Part shown: piece after piece, positions 61,601-64,000 of the stretch
Layout of the letters: each line of letters starts with the position of its first letter
How positions within the stretch are numbered: position 1 is the first letter of the stretch
Source: Anadara kagoshimensis
Lineage: Eukaryota > Mollusca > Bivalvia > Arcoida > Arcidae
Assembly: GCA_021292105.1 (NCBI GenBank)
Contig: CM037857.1
Location: 28,541,161-28,605,160, forward strand
Length of the DNA: 64,000 nt
Direction of reading: 5' to 3'
Made by a program: the position numbers and the translations under genes
Notes under the pieces: generated by a model
Told to the model about the DNA's origin: nothing
Databases searched by the model: none
What the model saw: the letters and a program-made list of their open reading frames with translations, nothing else

Positions 61601-61681
61601 GTTTTAAAATATTTCATTTTATTTTACAGGGAGCCATTACCAGAAGATAATGTTGTAGAGGAGGAAGAAGAAGAAGAGTAA
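31599..61681 (+). CDS. PROM1-like: Prominin-like gene 2 (complete; 24 core exons)
   Basis: A five-pass membrane glycoprotein of the prominin/CD133 family, expected on plasma-membrane protrusions. Exons: 31599-31863, 34156-34223, 34826-35037, 35736-35856, 36439-36505, 37413-37508, 38458-38672, 39768-39842, 41062-41125, 42024-42097, 43560-43636, 44827-44976, 46187-46322, 47356-47471, 48840-48924, 51283-51420, 51915-52004, 53837-53911, 55238-55291, 56886-56966, 58680-58748, 59440-59532, 60054-60178, 61630-61677. All phases match, giving 864 complete codons. Layout: signal peptide 1 to about 19; TM1 about 118-140; Cys-rich loop; TM2 169-191; extracellular loop 1 to about 447; TM3 449-473; Cys-rich loop; TM4 495-518; extracellular loop 2; TM5 809-829; acidic tail. 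If exon 24 is not spliced on, TAA at 61679-61681 ends an 865-aa protein; two spliced alternatives are listed separately. The chosen ATG is followed directly by the signal peptide. Confidence 0.92.
31935..32205. repeat. Interspersed repeat (GGTATATAGGAAACACC family)
   Basis: From TAACCCCACAAACGAAGTTT to CAAGAGACAGTTCTAGTTGT, with GGAAAACATTAAATGTTGGG and a G run near the end. The copy at 59810-60030 shares GGTCAAGGTCACAGGAAAAC and AGAGACAGTTCTAATT. Both sit beside gene 2 exons. Confidence 0.5.
32347..32700 (+). pseudogene. Remnant of a non-LTR retrotransposon ORF2 C-terminus
   Basis: A 79-codon open stretch with CTCCNMKFIENEYHFSLACP and YILLRHRYLQKYY. The C-C-H-C spacing and the E-x-HFxxxCP motif are typical of the extreme C-terminus of animal LINE-type ORF2 proteins. 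No reverse transcriptase domain lies upstream, so this is a 5'-truncated dead copy in gene 2 intron 1. Family assignment is from memory of the motif. Confidence 0.5.
33049..33128. repeat. Hairpin with 25-bp outer arms
   Basis: AGGGTTATTGAACTGATATT at the left and its inverse AATATCAGTTCAATAACCCT at the right, with an inner ATTGTCCC/GGGACAAT stem. Likely a MITE end or whole small element. Another palindrome, GTTAGCGTGCAA with TTGCACGCTAAC, is at 32770-32804. Confidence 0.6.
33491..33608. mobile_element. Hairpin MITE-like element, 34-bp arms
   Basis: AGGTACCTAGGGAATGGATT at the left and AACCCATTCCCTGGGTACCT at the right, two mismatches in 34 bp, with an inner TATCACATA/TATGTGATA stem. In gene 2 intron 1. 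Confidence 0.6.
34156..34223 (+). CDS. PROM1-like: Gene 2 exon 2: N-terminal ectodomain
   Basis: 68 bp, phase 1 to 0, acceptor TTTTTAG, donor GTAAGT. It encodes TIGKYLDGSLITELTTKYNG leading into TM1. Confidence 0.85.
34826..35037 (+). CDS. PROM1-like: Gene 2 exon 3: TM1, Cys-rich loop, most of TM2
   Basis: 212 bp, phase 0 to 2, acceptor GATTGTAG, donor GTAAAT. VFGEFGGFVIFLLIGFFFIF opens TM1, then CFCCCRCCCGNC, a dense Cys cluster at the membrane face likely to be palmitoylated, a charged QKKEDAENNCKRR loop, and TYVVILLVLIMTT of TM2. The Cys cluster at the end of TM1 is a family hallmark. Confidence 0.93.
35192..35406 (+). mobile_element. Short internally deleted relative of the 7660-9313 element
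   Basis: It starts AGCTCACCTGACCAGCCAAG with TGAGCTTATGACATGATAG, and ends CCAGGTGAGCATTAAGGCCC followed by ATAGGCTTCTTGTTTT. Both ends match the larger element in gene 1, but the tandem core is absent and the terminal palindrome is degraded. It lies in gene 2 intron 3. Confidence 0.55.
35736..35856 (+). CDS. PROM1-like: Gene 2 exon 4: end of TM2, start of extracellular loop 1
   Basis: 121 bp, phase 2 to 0, acceptor TTCTTTTAG, donor GTAAGT. LGMTCMYMTNSNIS then a helical FNSSFNNNLDDMGTFVDN stretch with several sequons. Confidence 0.9.
35878..36250. repeat. ~46-bp tandem repeat, about 8 copies
   Basis: The unit ACATACTGGTCCATGTTCAA with ATCACAATCCTAAAAGTCAA is repeated with decay toward the right. 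It starts ~20 bp after the donor of gene 2 exon 4. One stray unit is near 60320. Confidence 0.75.
36439..36505 (+). CDS. PROM1-like: Gene 2 exon 5: extracellular loop 1
   Basis: 67 bp, phase 0 to 1, acceptor AATTTCAG, donor GTAAGT-like (GTAAGTTA). QVKQIGKTNFNFTQDVINRD with an NFT sequon. Confidence 0.85.
37413..37508 (+). CDS. PROM1-like: Gene 2 exon 6: extracellular loop 1
   Basis: 96 bp, phase 1 to 1, acceptor TCTTCACCGTAG, donor GTAAGT. IGYIIGIPIRTTITNKSGIE and AMDSVLSLGD, with an NKS sequon. Confidence 0.85.
37746..37937. mobile_element. Pogo-like MITE copy
   Basis: It starts CAGTAAAAATCTCTATTCAT and ends ATAACATGTTTTCACTGTA, with GACAAGCCAGGTGGCCAAGT inside. It is related to 18124-18310 and to 54947-55075, and lies in the intron after gene 2 exon 6. 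Confidence 0.6.
38265..38415. repeat. (GAT)n trinucleotide microsatellite
   Basis: Mostly uninterrupted ATGATGATG with a few CAA/AAT breaks, ending ~43 bp before gene 2 exon 7. Confidence 0.9.
38458..38672 (+). CDS. PROM1-like: Gene 2 exon 7: Cys-containing part of loop 1
   Basis: 215 bp, phase 1 to 0, acceptor TATTTCAG, donor GTAAGT. Three Cys (DECK, TDCQ, GVCGG) are probably disulphide-bonded in loop 1, as in other prominins. It is the longest internal exon. Confidence 0.9.
38920..38954. repeat. Poly-G tract (about 35 G)
   Basis: A run of G inside a truncated SINE B head (ATTGGTAGAGTGCTTGCTCT precedes it). A C run of similar size is at 52674-52703. Such runs are prone to length error. Confidence 0.8.
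39225..39700. repeat. ~40-bp tandem repeat, about 12 copies
   Basis: The unit TTTTTAGTGGAAAAATCATA with TCAAATTGCGGAAATAAAAT, variable in length. It ends about 65 bp before gene 2 exon 8. Confidence 0.7.
39768..39842 (+). CDS. PROM1-like: Gene 2 exon 8: extracellular loop 1
   Basis: 75 bp, phase 0 to 0, acceptor TTTTCAG, donor GTATGT. FPDLSSQANKTASLASTNFT with NKT and NFT sequons. Confidence 0.85.
39953..40132. mobile_element. MITE with TACTGTAAACATATTT ends
   Basis: 180 bp with inverted ends TACTGTAAACATATTTAT and AAATATGTTTACAGTA, and the interior TTGCACGAAAATTATATTAA. Copies at 47514-47726 and, degraded, about 56990-57182. Confidence 0.65.
40520..40915 (+). mobile_element. SINE family C copy with local duplication
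   Basis: Motif GTGTGAGAAAGTTTGTCAGT followed by TCCTTTGCTTAGGGTCAGTG and TTTCCTCCACTTTCCCATAA. A ~95-bp 3' part is repeated in tandem (40720-40815 and 40815-40910). Other family C copies: 18815-19070, 26515-26715, 38060-38240, 56035-56250; minus: 33780-33950, 42590-42740, 51670-51870. Confidence 0.5.
41062..41125 (+). CDS. PROM1-like: Gene 2 exon 9: extracellular loop 1
   Basis: 64 bp, phase 0 to 1, acceptor ACATCTAG, donor GTAAGT. AMKELTDIPCKVHNETKSTV; the IPC resembles the I-P-x motif of this loop in other prominins. Confidence 0.85.
41332..41595 (+). mobile_element. SINE family B copy with internal deletion
   Basis: Head TATGGTAGCTCAATTGACAG, then the body at GAAATGAAAGTCACAAGGTC, ending TTGATATAAGTGAAATATTC. 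The B box region is missing. Confidence 0.55.
42024..42097 (+). CDS. PROM1-like: Gene 2 exon 10: extracellular loop 1
   Basis: 74 bp, phase 1 to 0, acceptor TATTTTGTAG, donor GTAAGT. IRSTVSDFSSKTDSFVVLVE, helical. Confidence 0.85.
42283..42548 (+). mobile_element. SINE family A copy, 5' truncated
   Basis: Begins inside the head at CACAGGCTTTCGAAGTCAAG and runs through the shared body to AAGCGATGGAAACAGACTGA. Confidence 0.6.
43190..43550. repeat. Interspersed repeat with an internal tandem half
   Basis: It has CAGACACTTCTTGTCCAGGG and ATTATTAACCCAAGTTGGTT, with the CCAAAACTATGAAGCACTAT to GGGAGTTATTGCCC part present twice in tandem. Related sequence at 10400-10690, 29090-29230, 35590-35690 and 59575-59770. 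Short reading frames here come from this repeat. Confidence 0.6.
43560..43636 (+). CDS. PROM1-like: Gene 2 exon 11: end of extracellular loop 1
   Basis: 77 bp, phase 0 to 2, acceptor TCATTTCAG, donor GTAAAT. TVKTSLVDQAKNMVDMSTYV then QYDQFR at the membrane before TM3. Confidence 0.88.
44492..44770 (+). mobile_element. SINE family A copy
   Basis: The best-preserved head: GGCAGACATGGACAAGTGG and B box AGGGTTCGAACCTC. It ends about 56 bp before gene 2 exon 12. Confidence 0.7.
44827..44976 (+). CDS. PROM1-like: Gene 2 exon 12: TM3 and Cys-rich second cytoplasmic loop
   Basis: 150 bp, phase 2 to 2. GLGLSGLILLVVITMLLATL is TM3, followed by HRDVKPTKRGCCSTCGGRCY. Donor GTATGA at 44977 was chosen over GTGTAT at 44975 because only it gives the phase needed to read exon 13 as a membrane segment. 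Confidence 0.88.
45708..45870. mobile_element. MITE with CAGTCAAACCT / TTTGACTG ends
   Basis: 163 bp with inverted ends CAGTCAAACCT and ATGTTTGACTG. The inside carries GGGTCACCTGCTTATAAAGG-type repeats on both strands. A second copy is at 54555-54740; fragments lie near 14000 and 22000. Confidence 0.65.
46187..46322 (+). CDS. PROM1-like: Gene 2 exon 13: TM4 and start of extracellular loop 2
   Basis: 136 bp, phase 2 to 0, acceptor TTTATTTAG, donor GTATGT. SVCLVFLISSLLMMLTVALF is TM4, then LRRFLCEPLTSTQYATEFSN. Confidence 0.9.
46616..46938 (+). mobile_element. SINE family B (tRNA-like head)
   Basis: The head CGGTAGCTCAGTTGGTAGAG and GTGGGTTCAAACACTGG look like Pol III A and B boxes of a tRNA. 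The body includes AGCACTCAGCATTTAGAAAT and AAAGAACCCTCC, and ends CTGGTGACATCTTGATATAA. Other + copies at 41332-41595, 58774-59100 and 61138-61470; minus copies at 29236-29495 and 60752-61045; tail pieces at 22140-22385, 51535-51650 and 52225-52560. Confidence 0.75.
46940..47138. mobile_element. MITE with GGGGTTTGCCGCTGTACCAC ends
   Basis: ~200 bp with inverted ends GTTTGCCGCTGTACCACGTG and CATGTGGTACGACGGCAAAC, plus repeated ACGTTTTCC motifs. Relatives at 49027-49226 (its last ~130 bp copied again near 49262-49390), 52780-52965, 55367-55565 and 60480-60560. Confidence 0.65.
47356..47471 (+). CDS. PROM1-like: Gene 2 exon 14: extracellular loop 2
   Basis: 116 bp, phase 0 to 2, acceptor TTTTCAG, donor GTAAGA. 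ILDTTLYGVMTGNASGGSLL and LQNSSADLTLSGLL, with NAS and NSS sequons. Its gene 1 equivalent lies left of the window. Confidence 0.88.
47514..47726. mobile_element. Copy of the TACTGTAAACATATTT MITE
   Basis: Same ends as 39953-40132, with ATAGTGCATATTTTAAAAAC and CCGCAAAAATAAATGC inside. It lies in the intron after gene 2 exon 14. Confidence 0.65.
48840..48924 (+). CDS. PROM1-like: Gene 2 exon 15: extracellular loop 2
   Basis: 85 bp, phase 2 to 0, acceptor TTATTTCAG, donor GTAAGT. SCEANKGAFEALKMDSMI and NMSQLTDFKS. Counterpart of gene 1 exon a. Confidence 0.9.
49027..49390. mobile_element. MITE copy with a duplicated right half
   Basis: TTTGCTGCTGTACCACATGA at the left and TGATCATGTGGTACAGCAGT at the right, as in 46940-47138. 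A second right half (49262-49390) follows 35 bp later with the same CAGTGAACCCTAATTGTTT flank, so the right end was duplicated in tandem. Confidence 0.55.
49395..51258. repeat. ~56-bp satellite, about 30 copies, in gene 2 intron 15
   Basis: The main unit is GTTTAGTGTGGCATTAAGCA, ATGTGGCAAGGTAATGAAGT, GGACATTATAACCAAG. The left third (49395-49980) is diverged and resembles the pogo-like MITE interiors (GGTGGCAAAG, GGGCATTATAAC). Minus-strand reading frames with NLGYNVHFIT repeats are translations of this array. Confidence 0.85.
51283..51420 (+). CDS. PROM1-like: Gene 2 exon 16: extracellular loop 2
   Basis: 138 bp, phase 0 to 0, acceptor TTATTTTCCAG, donor GTAAGT. NLDIESQTNDINIDLSTVS to FNGFYDQ. 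Counterpart of gene 1 exon b. The intronic satellite ends 24 bp upstream. Confidence 0.92.
51915..52004 (+). CDS. PROM1-like: Gene 2 exon 17: extracellular loop 2
   Basis: 90 bp, phase 0 to 0, acceptor TTTTGTAG, first of four GTAAGT donors. INGGAMNGDIDTLISQLT to ISPYH. Using any later donor would read into a TGA five codons after the exon end, so the first must be the productive one. Confidence 0.88.
51940..52204. repeat. 65-bp tandem repeat of the exon 17 3' end plus its splice donor (4 copies)
   Basis: ATACATTGATATCACAACTG to AGCCCTTACCATGTAAGT occurs four times at exact 65-bp spacing; the GTAAGT sites are at 52005, 52070, 52135 and 52200. The first copy lies in the coding exon; the other three lie in the intron. 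Confidence 0.9.
52205..52565 (+). mobile_element. SINE family B tail, partly duplicated
   Basis: The 3' part of family B (CATTTAGAAATTAAAGTCAC onward). About 125 bp from AAAGAACCCTCCTTGCGTAT to GGGTGTAAAACCACATT occurs twice in a row (about 52306-52429 and 52434-52556). Confidence 0.6.
53344..53457. repeat. Large inverted repeat in gene 2 intron 17
   Basis: GGTAAGACAGAGATATCTCA at the left and TGAGATATCTCTGTCTTACC at the right, extended by GAATATTTTC/GAAAATATTC and TGTCCAGAAC/GTTCTGGACA inner pairs. Part of a larger decayed element (about 52990-53490) that shares TGATTATGACG-type stretches with 11500-11700 and 36650-36870. Confidence 0.6.
53505..53826. repeat. ~30-bp minisatellite, about 10 copies, ending at the exon 18 acceptor
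   Basis: The unit TTTGGCTTGAGTTTTAAATT followed by TTGTTTTATT. The last unit runs into ACTTTTTTAAAG, the acceptor of gene 2 exon 18. Confidence 0.85.
53837..53911 (+). CDS. PROM1-like: Gene 2 exon 18: extracellular loop 2
   Basis: 75 bp, phase 0 to 0, acceptor CTTTTTTAAAG, donor GTAAGT. TKYGTAKTWAENIKSQQLAT and LDTEM. Counterpart of gene 1 exon d. AAAG is an unusual acceptor end. Confidence 0.87.
54555..54740. mobile_element. Second copy of the 45708-45870 MITE family
   Basis: CAGTTGAACCTACCTTAAAG at the left, AGACAAGTTTGACTG at the right, and the shared interior TTGCTCTTATTCATTCTATT. In the intron after gene 2 exon 18. Confidence 0.6.
54947..55075. mobile_element. Pogo-like MITE fragment
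   Basis: CAGTAAAACCTCAATAGAAA followed by a nested second start, with GTTCAGTCAGATTTTAGTAT and AATAAATTGAGGGAGACTTA inside, as in 18124-18310. The right end merges into a CT microsatellite. Confidence 0.5.
55081..55624. repeat. (CT)n microsatellites around gene 2 exon 19
   Basis: CT runs at 55081-55103, 55153-55191 and 55577-55624 on both sides of exon 19 (55238-55291). The second belongs to a ~120-bp imperfect duplication with the first (TTTGTCATCTGTATGTTGTA versus TGTCATTTGTATGTTGTAG), so a GTTGTAG acceptor-like copy exists at about 55143-55151 as well. Confidence 0.75.
55238..55291 (+). CDS. PROM1-like: Gene 2 exon 19: extracellular loop 2
   Basis: 54 bp, phase 0 to 0, acceptor ATGTTGTAG, donor GTAAGT. 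AQTNDSVENMQNATLGVD with NDS and NAT sequons. Counterpart of gene 1 exon e. Confidence 0.87.
56886..56966 (+). CDS. PROM1-like: Gene 2 exon 20: extracellular loop 2
   Basis: 81 bp, phase 0 to 0, acceptor TTTGTGTAG, donor GTAAGT. DLVSLVKNNLNITEQYV and RNNASAVIAD. The single-copy counterpart of the duplicated gene 1 exon f. Confidence 0.9.
57352..57620 (+). mobile_element. SINE family A copy
   Basis: GTTGACATGGCGGATTAGTA head, GGGTTCGAAACCTC B box, and the body GAGCTGTAAAATGCTAATTA. Decayed at the 3' end. Confidence 0.55.
58680..58748 (+). CDS. PROM1-like: Gene 2 exon 21: extracellular loop 2
   Basis: 69 bp, phase 0 to 0, acceptor AATTTTCAG, donor GTAAGT. EAKAYAQRLVTTVEYF and INDTVYA. Counterpart of gene 1 exon g. 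Confidence 0.9.
58774..59100 (+). mobile_element. SINE family B copy
   Basis: Head GTGGTAGGTCAGTTGGTAGA, body GTCATGGGGTCCTTGGGAAG, end CTATAGCTGGCAATGTCTCC. It begins about 25 bp after gene 2 exon 21. Confidence 0.65.
59440..59532 (+). CDS. PROM1-like: Gene 2 exon 22: Cys-containing end of loop 2
   Basis: 93 bp, phase 0 to 0, acceptor TACTTTCAG, donor GTAAAT. MNNELGTCRPLYNFYNSLL and LCQHLVDSL. Both Cys match gene 1 exon h. Confidence 0.9.
60054..60178 (+). CDS. PROM1-like: Gene 2 exon 23: TM5 and start of tail
   Basis: 125 bp, phase 0 to 2, acceptor GTTTTTCAG, donor GTAAGC. NGFWFSIGWCIFFFLPSIIF is TM5; ATKLAKHYKRM follows, the prominin signature, then SRLDEPETPEK. Confidence 0.95.
60752..61045 (-). 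mobile_element. SINE family B copy, minus strand
   Basis: Reverse-complement body and head: GGGTTCTTTAGTGTTCCATG, GCTGAGTGCTTGGTGAAGTC, and TTTGAACCCCAACTTCC as the inverted B box region. Confidence 0.6.
61138..61470 (+). mobile_element. SINE family B copy
   Basis: Head TGTGGTAGCTTCATTGGTAT, GGTTTCAAACCGCGACC, end CTGGTGACATCTCGATATAA. In the last long intron of gene 2. Confidence 0.65.
61630..61681 (+). CDS. PROM1-like: Gene 2 exon 24: acidic tail, spliced or terminal
   Basis: Entered at phase 2 after ATTTTACAG. EPLPEDNVVEEEEEE. It can either stop at TAA (61679-61681), giving 865 aa, or splice at GTAAGT (61678), where the donor and the stop codon overlap. The splice form leaves at phase 2, like the gene 1 tail exons. 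Confidence 0.75.
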
Positions 61682-62135
61682 GTTATTTTTCAGTTTGGAT
61701 CTCTCTACTTTCTAGCACAAGCATGACAAGTAGTGATGCGACTAATAAAATAGGACAAGACCCGATTCAAAGGGTTGTACATACACACTGAGTATATGAT
61801 ATTTTTATTTAACATTTCTGACTAGATGTTTTTACATAATAAAAACAACACTTTATGTGAAAAAATTATTTTCCAACAGAAAAATACTGAACTTTGTCAT
61901 GACATCTGTTCTGTAGTAATGTCATTATCTACATTTGACAAATCAGAGATTCTCCAATGACCAGGGCCCCACAAACGCCGATAAGGTCATTCATAACCCC
62001 CCCTTCTTCATTGGTTTATAGAGCTTTTTGGTGGAGCTTACATTTCGTCTGGAATGTTACACAGCAAAAATCTACTTTCAGATGCTTCCTTTCTTTCTTC
62101 ATTTTATTCATGAAAAACTTTATTCATCCAAACAG

Positions 62136-62211
62136 TCACCACAAAGTCGGGAAAGACTACAGCCATGTGCTTTGTATACTTTCTGTCACTATCATGATTA
62201 TGTCCCTTTAA
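62136..62211 (+). CDS. Candidate alternative last exon of gene 2 (option A)
   Basis: After ATCCAAACAG the phase fits exon 24 and reads HHKVGKDYSHV and a hydrophobic end to TAA (62209-62211). A longer version from the acceptor at 62081 is also in frame. AATAAA at 62301-62306 lies 90 bp after the stop. The hydrophobic end is unlike a prominin tail, so support is weak. Confidence 0.25.
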
Positions 62212-62300
62212 TACATATTTTTCAAAGCAGAGTGGGTAACGACTATTTGTCGGGTTAAAGTAAAAAAAATTATGGCTGTCACACTGAAATCCAGGATACC

Positions 62301-62306
62301 AATAAA
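62301..62306 (+). terminator. Candidate polyadenylation signal of gene 2
   Basis: AATAAAGATTATTATTATT, 620 bp after the exon 24 stop. Another AATAAA is at 62940-62945, after the hAT-like MITE. Confidence 0.35.
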
Positions 62307-62464
62307 GATTATTATTATTATTATTGTTTTACTGCTTACATGGTCTTAATCATTAAAATCTGGGTTTATTTAGAAGAATATTAAAGAGATCATGATTTTA
62401 TTATCGTCATACAGCCTTCCTATGAACAAGGAATATATAATAAGGTAATTTTGTTCATCTGCCT

Positions 62465-62573
62465 CACAGGGGTCAGTTTCATAATAAAATTTAAAAAATA
62501 CCGATAAGTATATAACTCTTTTTTATATACTTATCGGTATTTTTTAAATTTTATTATGAAACTGGCCCCTGTG
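62465..62573. mobile_element. 109-bp hAT-like hairpin MITE with 8-bp target duplication
   Basis: Arms of 50 bp, CACAGGGGTCAGTTTCATAA and onward, with one mismatch, around a ~9-bp loop. The sequence ATCTGCCT flanks it on both sides (62457-62464 and 62574-62581). An 8-bp target duplication is typical of hAT transposons. It looks young. Confidence 0.85.
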
Positions 62574-62718
62574 ATCTGCCTTGTGCAATACACATCGTTT
62601 GCCTACAGTAGCTCTGTTCCAGAACAGATGGAGATTTTCTTTTTTGTGCCGAATATTCAAATAGGATTCGAATAACAGCCAACTAATATTCAAATGTTTA
62701 ATTTGGTATTCTTTTCAG

Positions 62719-62764
62719 CTCTTTTGTTTCACCTCGCTGTTTGAATCATCTCCTTAAAACATGA
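62719..62764 (+). CDS. Candidate alternative last exon of gene 2 (option B)
   Basis: After TATTCTTTTCAG the phase fits exon 24 and reads SFVSPRCLNHLLKT, then TGA (62762-62764), for an 879-aa protein. AATAAA is at 62940-62945. The acceptor is better than in option A. Support is splice-site and phase only. Confidence 0.3.
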
Positions 62765-62949
62765 AACAAATTATCAGGTCTGGGATCAGCCTGAAACGGG
62801 GGATCGCCCGATCGGGGGACAATCAAAGGGAGGTAATTCTTAAGGGTGTACACGCAAGTACACAGAAGAGTTCCGATGCTCGTGAGTAATACTACCTTAT
62901 GTAGACATCCGGTGTATCGTACATCTATTCGCGGTTGTCAATAAAGCTT

Positions 62950-64000
62950 TGTCAATCCGACAGGCAACAGGAACTAATAGCAGACATATCGGCAGTGTAT
63001 TCCAATGATGACATGAAAAGAACAATTGAATGAAGATTTTTAATTAAACACAAATTGATTGTTAATTCTAATCTAAAAATTAACTCAATTAAAAAAATCA
63101 ATACACTATTTTATCTTGTTTTTCAATCAGAGGACGACATTCATTTTTTCAATTTTTCTTCCTTTTATTTTTAATTTATAAATAATTTTTGTATATAGTA
63201 TAAATTGGGTTCGGAATTCCAAGCAAGTCACTACAAAACCAATTGGATGGTACAATCAATCGTAATAGTTAATTCCGCTTTTGTTTATTATTTTAAATTA
63301 TTATAGTATTACATGTCTCTCTCAATTTTTTTAACCTCCCCCGATAAGCTTAAACAATGAACAGCTCAAAAAGATATGAACGGCTCAGAAAGATAAAACT
63401 CTTAATAAATTCCAGTCATTATCAATGTCCAATTGAAATATGATTTCTTTTGTTTGTAATAAAGAACAGGAGGCTAAATGACAAGTCTTCTTTAGTTTAT
63501 AATAATTATGTTGGAACTAAAAGCACCATCTAGATTTACCCTATTCTCCCGACATATAGCTGTATATGAACTGGTTAAAAACAGAAAAATCAAAGGCAAA
63601 TTGCCACTAAAAGCTTAGTTAGTATATTATGGCATTGGATTGAGAATTGAAACATATACTGTTATTACGTATTTACAAGCTTTTCATCTGACTTTACAAC
63701 AGAATACTTATAACACAACCTGAACATTTTACCCTGAACAATAACAAGTTATTTCATGAAGGAATGTGTAGATTGTAAAACGTTTTGATATTTAATGGAT
63801 GAGGGACCGGGGAGACGAAATTCAGACAGAAAATTAAAAAATATCTTCAAAGAGTTAGTTACAAAATGCACATTAACAATAAGTTGTGCATTTATCTGTT
63901 TTTTTTCTCCTTATCACACATCTGCACCAGGTAAGAAACAGTTCTTTTATTATTTCTATACCCGTAACAAGGATGTATTTTTAACTGGAACATTTTTAAC
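62950..64000. other. Right-hand flank without recognised genes
   Basis: AT-rich single-copy-looking DNA. No open frame with coding character, no SINE head and no clear repeat was seen on either strand. Confidence 0.5.

Noticed and set aside
62000..62258. Two overlapping 76-84 codon frames as a separate small gene
   Set aside because: No start context, no homology recognised, and they overlap the candidate gene 2 terminal exon region; better treated as possible 3' sequence of gene 2.

Overview
This is eukaryotic DNA that is AT-rich, dense in introns and full of repeats. The repeat types (tRNA-headed SINEs with a conserved body, pogo-like and hAT-like MITEs, and an element with a core of ~144 bp tandem repeats ending in a GGCCCATGGGCC palindrome) suggest a mollusc, probably a bivalve. 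The species cannot be named from the sequence alone. No prokaryotic gene, operon or CRISPR is present.

The coding content is two prominin (CD133 family, pentaspan membrane glycoprotein) genes in tandem, both on the + strand. Gene 1 enters from the left edge already in its second large extracellular loop. Fourteen short exons (336 to 24787) carry the last part of that loop, TM5 and a long modular cytoplasmic tail; TM1-TM4 lie upstream of the window. Gene 2 appears complete. Its ATG is at 31599, with a signal peptide, TM1/TM2 and the Cys-rich first cytoplasmic loop in exon 3, the first extracellular loop in exons 4-11, TM3 and TM4 in exons 12-13, the second extracellular loop in exons 14-22, TM5 in exon 23, and an acidic tail from 61630. 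All 24 core exons join in frame (2594 nt). The three possible endings give 865, 879 or 889 aa, which is the usual size for prominins. From gene 2 exon 15 to exon 23 the two genes match exon for exon in phase and nearly in length, so they are paralogues from a local duplication whose tails have diverged.

By region: 1-12.2 kb holds the gene 1 loop and TM5 exons, including a tandemly duplicated 81-bp exon and a 1.6-kb mobile element. 12.2-24.8 kb holds the tail exons, all phase 2, with a 2.7-kb dimeric satellite and a 14-copy 29-bp minisatellite in the introns. 24.8-31.6 kb is the gene 1 3' UTR and intergenic DNA. 31.6-62.8 kb is gene 2, with intronic satellites, SINEs and MITEs. 62.8-64 kb has no recognisable coding sequence.

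The most notable observations are: the duplicated exon of gene 1, whose four differences are all synonymous; the series of phase-2 tail exons with a candidate triplicated alternative last exon; a fourfold tandem copy of a splice donor after gene 2 exon 17; a MITE-derived satellite ending 24 bp before an exon; and a 109-bp hAT-like hairpin MITE with an exact 8-bp target-site duplication. All exon boundaries were read by eye from frame, GT/AG sites and comparison of the two paralogues; no alignment or transcript data were available.
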